Shown here one piece after another: positions 1 through 6,640 of a DNA stretch of 28,723 nucleotides. The DNA is from a virus, in the IMG/VR virus record IMGVR_UViG_3300009181_000265, positions 1-28,723 of that record. The stretch is one strand, 5' to 3'. Every line of letters starts with the position of its first letter. Positions within the stretch are counted from its first letter, which is position 1. The notes under the pieces were generated by a model. It was not told the origin of the DNA, ran no database searches, and worked only from the letters and a program-made list of their open reading frames with translations. Position numbers and translations under genes: made by a program.

Positions 1-82
1 CAAAACAATAATCAATTCCTTCGTTATCCATTCGGTAACTAACCGCTTGCCAATCTTCAAATTCTTCTTCAGTCATATTCAT
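1..82 (-). CDS. Partial gene, start only (unknown phage protein)
   Basis: The first 27 codons of a gene that runs off the left edge. The product begins MNMTEEEFEDWQAV and continues with SYRMDNEGIDYCF, an acidic, aromatic-rich start. ATG at 82 overlaps the TGA of the mini-gene just upstream (ATGA overlap), which supports translational coupling. An alternative start is the second Met at 76. I recall phage proteins with a similar DNEGxxYCF string, but I cannot assign a function. The segment just upstream is AT-rich (ATTAATAAAAAC) with no purine-rich ribosome site. Confidence 0.6.
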   Translation of the reverse strand, partial: MNMTEEEFEDWQAVSYRMDNEGIDYCF

Positions 83-199
83 GTTTTTATTAATAATAGA
101 TAATTTTTGGGAAACTTCCAAATATAAATTTTGTCACGTTTCACAACCATTTCAAGGCCATCTTGTACACCCTCCCACTCAGGTAAATCAAAATAACAT
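79..199 (-). pseudogene. Mini-gene interrupted by an apparent one-base frameshift
   Basis: ATG at 199 reads Met-Leu-Phe and then meets TGA at a TTTT run (190-193). If one T is skipped, the frame stays open and gives a plausible product of about 38 residues: MLFDLPEWEGVQDGLE, then MVVKRDKIYIWKFPKNYLLL, then IKT. That frame stops at 79-81, with an ATGA overlap onto the next gene's start. No in-frame ATG, GTG or TTG otherwise opens the DLPEWEG frame after the TAA at about 205-207. Explanations are a sequencing error in the T run, a real inactivating indel, or +1 frameshifting at TTT-TGA, which resembles the CTT-TGA site of bacterial prfB. Function unknown. Confidence 0.45.
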
Positions 200-221
200 T
201 GGCCCTGTTATTTACATCGGT

Positions 222-551
222 TTAAAAATTTAAGGTAATGCTTACTGACATTATTAATGCTCCAGATATAATTGCCGCCATTCTACTTTGTGATTCCCAT
301 AACTTTTGCTTTTCCCAATGTCCTTGTTGTCCATAAAAGGTTGATGAATTACTTACATTGTCTGCAACCCATTTTTTTTCTGGAGTAGTTAATATTCCTG
401 CAACAATAAATCCTCCACCAGCAATTGCCCCCAGTAAAGTTGGACTGATTTGCAGTTTGTAATTTGTTTCTTTGTTAAAGGATTGTCCCTTTACATTTGT
501 AAAACTTAGTAAGCTACTTACTAGTAATACCATTGTGATTGTTTTTTTCAT
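222..551 (-). CDS. Small secreted or membrane protein of unknown function
   Basis: 109 residues. The N-terminus is a good Sec signal: MKKTIT, a hydrophobic stretch at about 7-17, then a small-residue region ending near VKG-QS (cleavage around 22/23). Two more hydrophobic segments follow, at about 38-55 (glycine-rich, GAIAGGGFIVAGIL) and 91-108 (AAIISGALIMSVSITL), separated by a polar stretch with WVADNVSNSS. The topology fits a small envelope protein; a holin-like or superinfection-exclusion role is possible, but nothing shows it. It sits 27 bases after the CCA-type gene and just before the frameshifted mini-gene, so it is probably co-transcribed with both. No recognised family. Confidence 0.7.
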   Translation of the reverse strand: MKKTITMVLLVSSLLSFTNVKGQSFNKETNYKLQISPTLLGAIAGGGFIVAGILTTPEKKWVADNVSNSSTFYGQQGHWEKQKLWESQSRMAAIISGALIMSVSITLNF

Positions 552-578
552 AACTTTTCTTTTTAAATTGTCTTGTTA

Positions 579-1313
579 TTATTGTTCCATTGTTGGTTTT
601 AACCACATTAATTTGTTCTCAAAGATATATCTTTTAAGTGATGGGTAATCGTTTAAAGTATCCAAAGTGTTCATGGTATCGTGTTTGAAACACTTATACA
701 ATTCTTCACGGATTCTCTCAGAAGAAACAACATTCATCTTACTTTCATAGTCGTAGTTGTTGATATAGTAATCTAATAACTTCAAACTAAAACCTTTAGT
801 GATTGCGAAACGAACGGCTCTTAAAACACGAAGTGGGTCATCATTAAATGTAATATTAGTATCTAATGGAGTTCTTAAGATACCATCCTCTAAATCTTTA
901 CGACCATTAAAAAAATCAATAATGTTACCATCATCATCTTTAGCTAGAGCATTTAAAGTAAAGTCACGTCTCTCCAAATCATCATATAAAGTCCCTGGTA
1001 CTACAATAGGAGTTCTTGTACCTTCCAAATACCCAATCTCTTTTCGAGCCATTACGAAGTCTGCAACCCCCTGATACTTGTGGTCTTTAGGGAACTTAGC
1101 TCTAACGGTGAAACAATCAGGTGTTGACAAGAAAATCTCAAACTTCTCATTAGTAAGATATGTCTCTAAGATGATAAACATCTCATGAGCACTTTTGTAT
1201 TTTTCCAATAAAATATCACTCGGGACTGCAACATAGTCCACGTCTTTGGATTGAAGTCCTAAAATCTCATCTCTAACTTTTCCACCTACCTCAAACATAG
1301 TAAATAAACTCAT
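579..1313 (-). CDS. CCA-adding enzyme / poly(A) polymerase head-domain protein (short form)
   Basis: A class II nucleotidyltransferase of the tRNA CCA-adding/poly(A) polymerase family. Visible motifs in order: GGKVRD (10-15), the metal-binding DVD (24-26), a third acidic residue in VADFV (D85), RRDFTLNALA (115-124) and DPLRVLRAVRFA (159-170), which belongs to the neck. Family enzymes normally run about 400 residues. This one is 244, so most of the C-terminal body and tail that grips tRNA is missing, and no downstream ORF supplies it. It may repair or tailor tRNA 3' ends, or nucleotidylate another RNA; substrate specificity cannot be read here. Start MSLFTMF is taken as given; Met6 is possible. 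It is the third gene of the cluster beginning at 2207. Confidence 0.88.
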   Translation of the reverse strand: MSLFTMFEVGGKVRDEILGLQSKDVDYVAVPSDILLEKYKSAHEMFIILETYLTNEKFEIFLSTPDCFTVRAKFPKDHKYQGVADFVMARKEIGYLEGTRTPIVVPGTLYDDLERRDFTLNALAKDDDGNIIDFFNGRKDLEDGILRTPLDTNITFNDDPLRVLRAVRFAITKGFSLKLLDYYINNYDYESKMNVVSSERIREELYKCFKHDTMNTLDTLNDYPSLKRYIFENKLMWLKPTMEQ

Positions 1314-1364
1314 ATCTTATTTTTTTTTATAACTCTATTTTTAAATGAACACATCAGAATTAAA

Positions 1365-1583
1365 TTATCTTGCGATAACCATATTTGTGTTTGAAATTGG
1401 AAGTCTCATAACTGGAATCGCTTGGTTTGTGTCCTCGTTTGTTTTTTGCATTACTTCGTAAAATCCGTCTTGAATTTTTACGGTAGATACATTGTCAAAA
1501 CGTTCGATACTTCCACCATTACCTCTTGGTCCTGCGAATAAAACAACATTTTTAAGTGTTGTGTTGAATACTAATGTTTGCAT
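1365..1583 (-). CDS. Small conserved-looking protein, unknown
   Basis: 72 residues, MQTLVFNTTLKNVVLFAGPR onward, with a glycine/asparagine turn (GPRGNGGSIERF) and a C-terminus rich in beta-branched residues. It reads as a compact all-beta domain. No signal peptide, membrane segment or catalytic motif is visible. It lies between the primase-like gene (12 bases upstream) and the CCA-type gene, so co-expression with nucleic-acid enzymes is likely. Upstream of the ATG is only an A/T run, typical of non-SD starts here. I do not recognise the family. Confidence 0.75.
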   Translation of the reverse strand: MQTLVFNTTLKNVVLFAGPRGNGGSIERFDNVSTVKIQDGFYEVMQKTNEDTNQAIPVMRLPISNTNMVIAR

Positions 1584-1595
1584 ATTTTTTTTAAA

Positions 1596-2207
1596 TTAAG
1601 GTATATATAAAACTGTTGGATTTTTCTTTTGAATGTCTACGTCAGGATATTTTTCTTTAAACTTCATAACGTTAAATGGTTGAGTAATAATATGGAATCC
1701 ACTCTTAGTTTTAATAAAAGTCATTCCTTGTTCTTTACCAGCTTCAAGTTGTAACTCATTAATATACTCTCTCATAGAGATGTAATACTTATCATGACTA
1801 AAACCATCAATCGATACATTATCAATATCAATAACCCATCTCTTCTCATTAGTTTTGATTTGACCAACAACACTGTCAAACAAACCTTTCTGATTCTTAA
1901 CACCATTCTTGATTCTCTCGGCGAGTGACACCATCATATCTAATGAAACATCACTATGGTTTTGTTTCTGTACGTGGATGTAAGCCCTTGCGTTGAATAT
2001 CTCACATAGTTGTTTGATTTCATCATATCTTTTCTCAAGGTACTCAACACTATCAACACAATAAGTTTTAATAGTTCTAACCGATTGGTGGTTGTCTCGT
2101 TCTCCTTCAGGTTGGTCTTTCTTTCTTTTAAACACATAAAGCATATAGAAGTCACCTTCTTTCTCGAAGTTAAGTAGGGTCTTAATTATCTTTATATTAT
2201 CAATCAT
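1596..2207 (-). CDS. Possible minimal archaeo-eukaryotic-primase-like protein
   Basis: 203 residues. The C-terminal half carries motifs in the order expected for AEP primases: a hydrophobic strand with DxD (VIDID, 125-129), then S-G-x-H (KSGFH, 168-172) followed by a hydrophobic strand, and a later acidic pair (DVDI, 189-192). The N-terminal half (RAYIHVQKQNHSDVSL) looks like a separate alpha/beta lead-in. If correct, it would make or bind primers, or act in repair, but it ends soon after the third motif, so catalysis is uncertain. It heads the minus-strand cluster ending at the left edge. The start is fixed by a TATCTTTGT promoter element only 3 bases upstream. An alternative is an uncharacterised nucleic-acid protein with fortuitous motifs. 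Confidence 0.55.
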   Translation of the reverse strand: MIDNIKIIKTLLNFEKEGDFYMLYVFKRKKDQPEGERDNHQSVRTIKTYCVDSVEYLEKRYDEIKQLCEIFNARAYIHVQKQNHSDVSLDMMVSLAERIKNGVKNQKGLFDSVVGQIKTNEKRWVIDIDNVSIDGFSHDKYYISMREYINELQLEAGKEQGMTFIKTKSGFHIITQPFNVMKFKEKYPDVDIQKKNPTVLYIP

Positions 2208-2210
2208 AGT

Positions 2211-2219
2211 ACAAAGATA
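2211..2219 (-). promoter_or_regulatory. Host-type -7 element before the primase-like gene
   Basis: Sense TATCTTTGT, ACT, ATG; 3-base spacing. A terminator T-tract ends about 15 bases further upstream. Confidence 0.65.
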
Positions 2220-2234
2220 CGAAAAATTTTGGAA

Positions 2235-2268
2235 TAAAAAAACCTTCGAGTTATTTTGAAGGTTTTTT
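2235..2268 (-). terminator. Terminator overlapping the stop of the HExxH gene
   Basis: Arms AACCTTC (2241-2247) and GAAGGTT (2258-2264), extended by A/T pairs, with T-runs on both sides. On the minus strand the stem begins in the last codons and encloses the TAA. Symmetry means it could work in both directions. Confidence 0.75.
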
Positions 2269-3444
2269 AGGTTTTGTTGTTTGTTTTTGTACTTTGGGGG
2301 TTGGATATTTCAACTCAGTAACTATCTTAGAGCTCTCACCTTTTATTTTTTGCCAAAGTTCCCAATTAATAATTGATTCTGTTTTTACATTCTTTGTCAT
2401 ATCGTATAGTTTACCAATTTTCTTAATCATCTTGATAGCCACAAAGTTAAACATTTTTTCTTCATATTCAAAATATTTTTTGTAGTTATCGTCAAATTTT
2501 TCTAAATTTTTAATATACTTTTGAAAAAACCTATCTTTTTCACTCGAAAATCCCATAAGTGATTCAAGAAAATTAGTTGATAACATTTTATGAAACATTT
2601 CCGCCTTCCAATTTTTAAGATTAAGAAAAAATAATTGTAAAGTTTTGTCAATAATTTGGTCCTCAGATAATCCAAGATATTCAATATTATTTATCTTGAA
2701 AACTTCAAGAATTTTTGGTATATCATTTTTTAAATCTTCTCTTAATTTATCATACGTAAAATCTCTTATCTCTACTAACCTCTTATAAGTTCGATTATCC
2801 ATTAAAAAGTCATAGAATTCTTTTTTGGTTATTCCCGCGGCAACAATAGCACCAGCAAACTCCGATGGTCTAACTAAATTTTCAATCATATGTGTATAAT
2901 ACAAATTATGAATAAATTTATTTAACGGGTTAATAGTCGCAAAATTATTTTTAATATAAGTTAAATACTCAGACCTTTGTTTCATGGTCCCTTTAGGCTT
3001 TTTGAATGAATCGTATTTGTGTTTTAACTCATGAGATATTGAACTAACAAATTCAATCCTATCGTCATACATTAATTTTTTAATATTGGAACCTGTAACA
3101 TTTTCAGGTGCTACAATAACAAATTTTACTTTAAATTCTTTTTTTGGTTGATTGGATTTAATATTGTATTTTTTAGTAACTTCAAAATCATCGGGAGTTG
3201 CCATACCAGCGATTGCAATCTCATCACCTTCCCTCATATCAAAATTAATCTCAATTTCTTTTATAGTTAAATCAGCAATATCATAATCACCATTTAAATC
3301 TATATTATACCCATCCAAATCTTCAAAAGTCATATCGTCATCAATAGAATCAATGGTCTTCTTGTAAATCTCATGAGCAACGTTAACTATGTTGTTTGGT
3401 ACACCCATAGCCTCAGATAACACGTTTTTAATAATTTCTCTCAT
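2251..3444 (-). CDS. Putative HExxH metallopeptidase-like protein
   Basis: 397 residues. The key feature is SSISHELKHKYDS, whose HELKH (138-142) fits a zincin helix. About 45 residues later comes YYTHMIENLVRPSEF, where E188 or E194 could be the third zinc ligand. N-terminal to this is a beta-rich region; C-terminal is a long helical, lysine-rich part ending in TKPKKPSK. The protein opens with MREIIKNVLSEAMG, one of the recurring amphipathic N-termini of this window. Possible roles are a virion maturation protease or an ejected protease; neither is shown. A TATTTAT motif lies 6 bases upstream of the ATG, and a terminator hairpin overlaps the stop codon. Confidence 0.6.
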   Translation of the reverse strand: MREIIKNVLSEAMGVPNNIVNVAHEIYKKTIDSIDDDMTFEDLDGYNIDLNGDYDIADLTIKEIEINFDMREGDEIAIAGMATPDDFEVTKKYNIKSNQPKKEFKVKFVIVAPENVTGSNIKKLMYDDRIEFVSSISHELKHKYDSFKKPKGTMKQRSEYLTYIKNNFATINPLNKFIHNLYYTHMIENLVRPSEFAGAIVAAGITKKEFYDFLMDNRTYKRLVEIRDFTYDKLREDLKNDIPKILEVFKINNIEYLGLSEDQIIDKTLQLFFLNLKNWKAEMFHKMLSTNFLESLMGFSSEKDRFFQKYIKNLEKFDDNYKKYFEYEEKMFNFVAIKMIKKIGKLYDMTKNVKTESIINWELWQKIKGESSKIVTELKYPTPKVQKQTTKPKKPSK

Positions 3445-3450
3445 ATCACA

Positions 3451-3458
3451 ATAAATAC
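3451..3458 (-). promoter_or_regulatory. TATTTAT motif before the HExxH gene
   Basis: Sense GTATTTAT, 6 bases before the ATG at 3444. It mirrors the element at 3469-3476, giving an 8-base perfect inverted repeat around the divergent spacer. Proposed phage-type promoter or start-site element. Confidence 0.6.
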
Positions 3459-3468
3459 CTGTTTAAAA

Positions 3469-3476
3469 GTATTTAT
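3469..3476 (+). promoter_or_regulatory. TATTTAT motif before 3481-3861
   Basis: GTATTTAT, 4 bases before the ATG at 3481. Right half of the mirrored divergent pair. Confidence 0.6.
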
Positions 3477-3480
3477 CAAT

Positions 3481-3861
3481 ATGGACGTTAAAATAAACGA
3501 GGATAAATTCAGAAAACTACTATTCAATTACTTGGATTCACAAGGTGAATTAAAATACGCTAACGAACATAGGACAGGATATGGTTCTAGTGTTAGAGAG
3601 TTTTTTTATGAATACCCTAATGAGGATATGGATTCTGACTATGAATTTGTATTCTCATACTACGGAACACCTGAAGACTATGAAGAGGTTGTTGGCGTTA
3701 CATCTCCTTATGAGTCTTCAACATATCCTTTAATTGAAATGGATACTTACATTTATAAAAAAATTGTAGATTTATTTGGTGATATATTTGCACCTCAATT
3801 AGTACTTGAGTGGTTAAACAAACGTTATGATTTAAACGCGGTTAGTATTGTTGAAAATTAA
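3481..3861 (+). CDS. Unknown small late protein
   Basis: 126 residues, acidic and tyrosine-rich. It begins MDVKINEDKFRKLLFNYLDS, similar in layout to the other helical N-termini here, then has YEFVFSYYGTPEDYEEVVGV and a C-terminal helix with LVLEWLNKRYDL. Soluble; no catalytic motif seen. It is transcribed divergently from the HExxH gene, and the two starts share a 36-base spacer holding mirrored GTATTTAT elements. ATG lies 4 bases after its motif. The next gene, 27 bases downstream, has its own motif. Function not recognised. Confidence 0.75.
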   Translation: MDVKINEDKFRKLLFNYLDSQGELKYANEHRTGYGSSVREFFYEYPNEDMDSDYEFVFSYYGTPEDYEEVVGVTSPYESSTYPLIEMDTYIYKKIVDLFGDIFAPQLVLEWLNKRYDLNAVSIVEN

Positions 3862-3877
3862 TTTTATTATATTATTA

Positions 3878-3884
3878 TATTTAT
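3878..3884 (+). promoter_or_regulatory. TATTTAT motif before 3889-4377
   Basis: TATTTAT then AAAA then ATG: 4-base spacing, in a 27-base intergenic gap. Confidence 0.55.
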
Positions 3885-3888
3885 AAAA

Positions 3889-4377
3889 ATGGAAAAGTCA
3901 AAATTAGAAAACATCGGCAATACTCAGTTATTTTACTTACTTAAAAGTTTTATATCAATAACTAACGATTTATCCCCTCAAATGGATGATTATAATTTAT
4001 CGAATAATTGTGACGAAGCATCACAAATTGTTGGAGTAGAATTAACTTTTCCTGTTGACCAAAACTATATTGTATCAACATTACGTTTAAATAGTAGTTA
4101 TGATTTCTCAACACAAAAACCTAATGGTGAAATTAAAAGACCGTCATTTGGTCTTTACGAATTTGATATTGACGAACATAGAAGTGAACAAGTTAGAAGA
4201 ACATATAGGCATACAATAGTTTCATATGATAAAAGTTTAGTCATACCAACAGGTCAGATGGCCGAAGGTGAAGGATGGCTTGATTATAGTGATGGTAGAG
4301 AAGTTGATGTTGATTACTATGACGGTGAAACAACTGATGTTAATTATGACCATAGTTCAGTAACAAAAATTAGTTAA
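3889..4377 (+). CDS. Unknown late protein
   Basis: 162 residues. An N-terminal helix (MEKSKLENIGNTQLFYLLKS) is followed by a mostly beta region (YIVSTLRLNSSYDF, then SFGLYEFDIDEHRSEQVRRT). The C-terminus is a strongly acidic Asp/Tyr/Gly run (DGREVDVDYYDGETTDVNYD). There is no hydrophobic segment and no known motif. It is preceded by TATTTAT at 3878-3884, 4 bases before ATG. The CxxC-repeat gene starts 1 base after its stop, so the two are almost certainly co-translated and may work together. Confidence 0.72.
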   Translation: MEKSKLENIGNTQLFYLLKSFISITNDLSPQMDDYNLSNNCDEASQIVGVELTFPVDQNYIVSTLRLNSSYDFSTQKPNGEIKRPSFGLYEFDIDEHRSEQVRRTYRHTIVSYDKSLVIPTGQMAEGEGWLDYSDGREVDVDYYDGETTDVNYDHSSVTKIS

Positions 4378-4378
4378 A

Positions 4379-5227
4379 ATGGAAAAAGTAAAATTATTAT
4401 CATTAGTTAAAAAATTATCATTATCTTATAAAAATGGTTTACATCCTGGTATTGTATTTGGTACATTAAGACAGAATAAATTCATCAGTGAGTTATTTGG
4501 TAGTAGAATATCAGGAGAAGATTTAGCTTATCTCAGTTTCCTTATACCTCAAGAAAAAAAAGGTAAAGATATTAGTGTGGCGTATGATATTATAAAATCA
4601 AATTTATTTGGGGTGTCAATAGCCACAATACTAGAGCATGACCCAAATGTTGAATGTACCTCCTGTGAAGGTGCTGGCCAAAATGGTTGTGAAGATTGTA
4701 TGGGAGATTCCTACATAAGATGTGATGAATGTGATGGTTCAGGTGAGATTCAGTGTGATGATTGTGATGGTTCAGGTGAAGATTCAGAAGGTAACGCTTG
4801 CGATGAGTGTCAAGGTGGCGGACAAGTAAGTTGTCATGATTGTGGTGGTGATGGGACTGTTGAGTGTAACTCATGTGATGGTACTGGTAGTGTTGATTGT
4901 TATGATTGTGATGGTAATGGTGATGTTGCAACTAACGATTCTATTAAATTAGAATATTTCTTTGTATTATCTTGGAATAGTAAATTTAGAGATTTGTTTA
5001 ACAATATGGAACAACCAAAAGTTATTAATATTGAAACTTATCTTAAACTTTCTGATAATTCACAATCATTAGTTTTTTTTACAGATGAAGTTGTTGACGA
5101 AGATGACGACAACGGTATTATTGAATTGGAGGACGATACTACTGTATTTATTACTGTAGACTTAGAACCTGTAATTGAATTAAGAGACTCTTCAGGTATG
5201 TTAAGGGTTATGGGTCTTTATGTTTAG
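4379..5227 (+). CDS. DnaJ-type zinc-finger (CxxCxGxG) protein lacking a J domain
   Basis: 282 residues. Residues 93-177 hold eight CxxC motifs (93, 104, 115, 126, 141, 152, 163, 174), most followed by (D/E)GxG, the pattern of the DnaJ cysteine-rich domain, which binds two zincs with four motifs. Here the set is doubled, enough for four zinc sites. There is no HPD-containing J domain; instead comes an N-terminal helical part and a C-terminal acidic beta part (VDEDDDNGIIELEDDTTVF). A role as a folding or assembly factor or zinc scaffold is plausible but inferred. It follows the upstream gene at 1 base and ends with TAG, overlapping the convergent gene by 20 bases. Confidence 0.75.
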   Translation: MEKVKLLSLVKKLSLSYKNGLHPGIVFGTLRQNKFISELFGSRISGEDLAYLSFLIPQEKKGKDISVAYDIIKSNLFGVSIATILEHDPNVECTSCEGAGQNGCEDCMGDSYIRCDECDGSGEIQCDDCDGSGEDSEGNACDECQGGGQVSCHDCGGDGTVECNSCDGTGSVDCYDCDGNGDVATNDSIKLEYFFVLSWNSKFRDLFNNMEQPKVINIETYLKLSDNSQSLVFFTDEVVDEDDDNGIIELEDDTTVFITVDLEPVIELRDSSGMLRVMGLYV

Positions 5228-5708
5228 ATAAATCTCTAAATCTTTCTAAATTACCTAATATTAGATTATAAACTTTTGGTAAATAAAAATGTTTATACCA
5301 AGTTAATAAATCTTCAATACTATCAAATTCACTTCGGCTTTTCAAGTCATCGTAATAATTACCATCGATTTCATTTCCGTCTATTTCATATTCAATAGAC
5401 TCTACAGGAGTTGTAGTACTACCATCCCAAAATGGTGTCGCCATGGTTGACATTTTTTCATCGTTAGCCCCTTTATAATACCAATAAAATACACCATCAA
5501 AACTATCTATACTTATTTCACAATTTTTATAAACAGTAGGTAATAGATTGTCATACTTTAAATCCCAAAGTAACATATTAGCAATTTCATGATTGATTGG
5601 GTAATCAGTAATCCTAACCAATTCATATCTTGGTAAACCCGTTATTTTAGACGCATCAGTTAACCCATGTTGTTCTATTAATTCTTGTATTTTTTTTACT
5701 CTACTCAT
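5208..5708 (-). CDS. Unknown protein
   Basis: 166 residues. The N-terminus, MSRVKKIQELIEQHGLTDAS followed by KITGLPRYEL, looks like a small helix-turn-helix-like region. The rest is acidic and aromatic (YWYYKGANDEKMS, EIDGNEIDGNYYDD) with a C-terminal helix LPKVYNLILGNLERFRDLS. It overlaps the upstream gene by 8 bases (start inside the end of 5701-6438) and the convergent CxxC gene's 3' end by 20 bases. The two minus genes are expected to be co-translated. No family recognised. Confidence 0.68.
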   Translation of the reverse strand: MSRVKKIQELIEQHGLTDASKITGLPRYELVRITDYPINHEIANMLLWDLKYDNLLPTVYKNCEISIDSFDGVFYWYYKGANDEKMSTMATPFWDGSTTTPVESIEYEIDGNEIDGNYYDDLKSRSEFDSIEDLLTWYKHFYLPKVYNLILGNLERFRDLSKHKDP

Positions 5709-6438
5709 AATTAACTTTAAAACTTAAATCCAAATCAACACATATTTGTGGTAACATTTGTTCAATAGTATTCATAATACTTTCTTTAACATCGTCCCAA
5801 CACCAACTAGGTAAATCATCTTCACCGTGGCCTCGTTCCCATTCGTCAGTCACTTCAAACCCTACTAAGATTCTGTTTACATTAATGTATACAGTACCAG
5901 TATATAAAGTATCTTCATCACAACCTATAAGTTCACGTTCATTTGGTTTCCATAATTCAACATTTTTAACCACGTACTCAACATACCAATCAACCATATC
6001 ATCATTATCCGAGTATGGCATTGTATAAGACCCTTGGTGTGTAGGTTTATCACTAATCAATTTAGTAATAATACTTTTAAACCTATCAACAGAGTTTGTT
6101 TGTTCTTGAATTAATTCTTTGTCAAACTCAATATAAACCTCACCGTAATTGTAACCTATACTACTAAGAGATTGTTCTATAACAAGTTTTAATAATTTCT
6201 TTAGTCTACCTAAACGTCCATCTTTAACATCAACTTTAACTTTAGCATAAACGGTATTAAAACTAATTGCTTCATCTTCACCTCTCATGTGATTCCAAAT
6301 ATTGTTTGGCCACCCACTAAGGTCAATTTCAAATTTAGGCAATTCAAAGTTGTGTTGAGTATTAAATCTCTCAACAAATTTAGGTAGTATTTGTTTTACC
6401 ACCTTTTCAACCTCAGAAATATAAGCATTCTTTATCAT
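5701..6438 (-). CDS. Unknown late protein
   Basis: 245 residues. It begins MIKNAYISEVEKVVKQILPK, an amphipathic helix like other late N-termini here. It continues with alternating beta strands and helices (FEIDLSGWPNNIW, KKLLKLVIEQSLSSIGYNYG, VYINVNRILVGFEV). A cluster of acidic and tryptophan residues (ERGHGEDDLPSWCWDDVK) sits near the end. No membrane segment. The TATTTAT motif ends 7 bases before ATG. It leads a two-gene unit with 5208-5708. Function unknown. Confidence 0.7.
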   Translation of the reverse strand: MIKNAYISEVEKVVKQILPKFVERFNTQHNFELPKFEIDLSGWPNNIWNHMRGEDEAISFNTVYAKVKVDVKDGRLGRLKKLLKLVIEQSLSSIGYNYGEVYIEFDKELIQEQTNSVDRFKSIITKLISDKPTHQGSYTMPYSDNDDMVDWYVEYVVKNVELWKPNERELIGCDEDTLYTGTVYINVNRILVGFEVTDEWERGHGEDDLPSWCWDDVKESIMNTIEQMLPQICVDLDLSFKVNYE

Positions 6439-6445
6439 CTATGAT

Positions 6446-6452
6446 ATAAATA
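6446..6452 (-). promoter_or_regulatory. TATTTAT motif before 5701-6438
   Basis: Sense TATATTTATATC, ending 7 bases before the ATG at 6438. Confidence 0.55.
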
Positions 6453-6478
6453 TATACCACAACCGTTTATGTTATTTT

Positions 6479-6544
6479 TTAAACCCCAAAACAGGTGATT
6501 GAGTGGTCACCAAAGTCGTCGTATTCGTCGTATTCGTATTCCAT
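6479..6544 (-). CDS. Candidate 21-residue acidic micro-ORF
   Basis: ATG at 6544 opens MEYEYDEYDDFGDHSITCFG plus Val, then TAA. Seven acidic residues and no lysine or arginine make it strongly negative. A host-type TATATTTG element lies 8 bases upstream (6553-6560), the arrangement seen at larger genes in this window. The first codons come from a near-repeat of GAATAC/GACGAATACGAC, so a low-complexity origin is possible. Acidic micro-peptides can act as DNA mimics or protein decoys, but that is only a thought here. It occupies the otherwise empty gap between 6438 and 6641. Confidence 0.4.
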   Translation of the reverse strand: MEYEYDEYDDFGDHSITCFGV

Positions 6545-6552
6545 TATTTTTT

Positions 6553-6560
6553 CAAATATA
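6553..6560 (-). promoter_or_regulatory. Host-type -7 element before the micro-ORF
   Basis: Sense TATATTTG (TAnnTTTG), 8 bases before the ATG at 6544. Confidence 0.45.
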
Positions 6561-6603
6561 CATTAAATATTATGAATTACCATATATTACAAAGTTAAAC
6601 TGA

Positions 6604-6610
6604 TATTTAT
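6604..6610 (+). promoter_or_regulatory. TATTTAT motif upstream of the SxGC enzyme
   Basis: TATTTAT 30 bases before ATG, the longest spacing of the set; the leader between is almost pure A/T. Confidence 0.45.
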
Positions 6611-6640
6611 TTAGTAAATAAACAAAATAAATTTTAAAAA

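Larger units (their letters stand above)
6545..6640. other. AT-rich intergenic region upstream of the SxGC gene
   Basis: Holds divergent control signals: the host-type element for the micro-ORF (minus) and the TATTTAT for the plus gene. I see no further gene. Confidence 0.4.

Noticed and set aside
4590-4931. Minus-strand ORF encoding a histidine-rich HHxHH protein
   Set aside because: It is the antisense of the Asp/Cys-codon-rich CxxC repeats of the plus gene; GAT and TGT codons read as His/Asn and Thr in reverse. No start signals.
6500-6540. Short tandem repeat TCGTCGTATTCGTCGTATTC
   Set aside because: Imperfect, two to three units only, and explained by Glu-Tyr/Asp codons of the micro-ORF.
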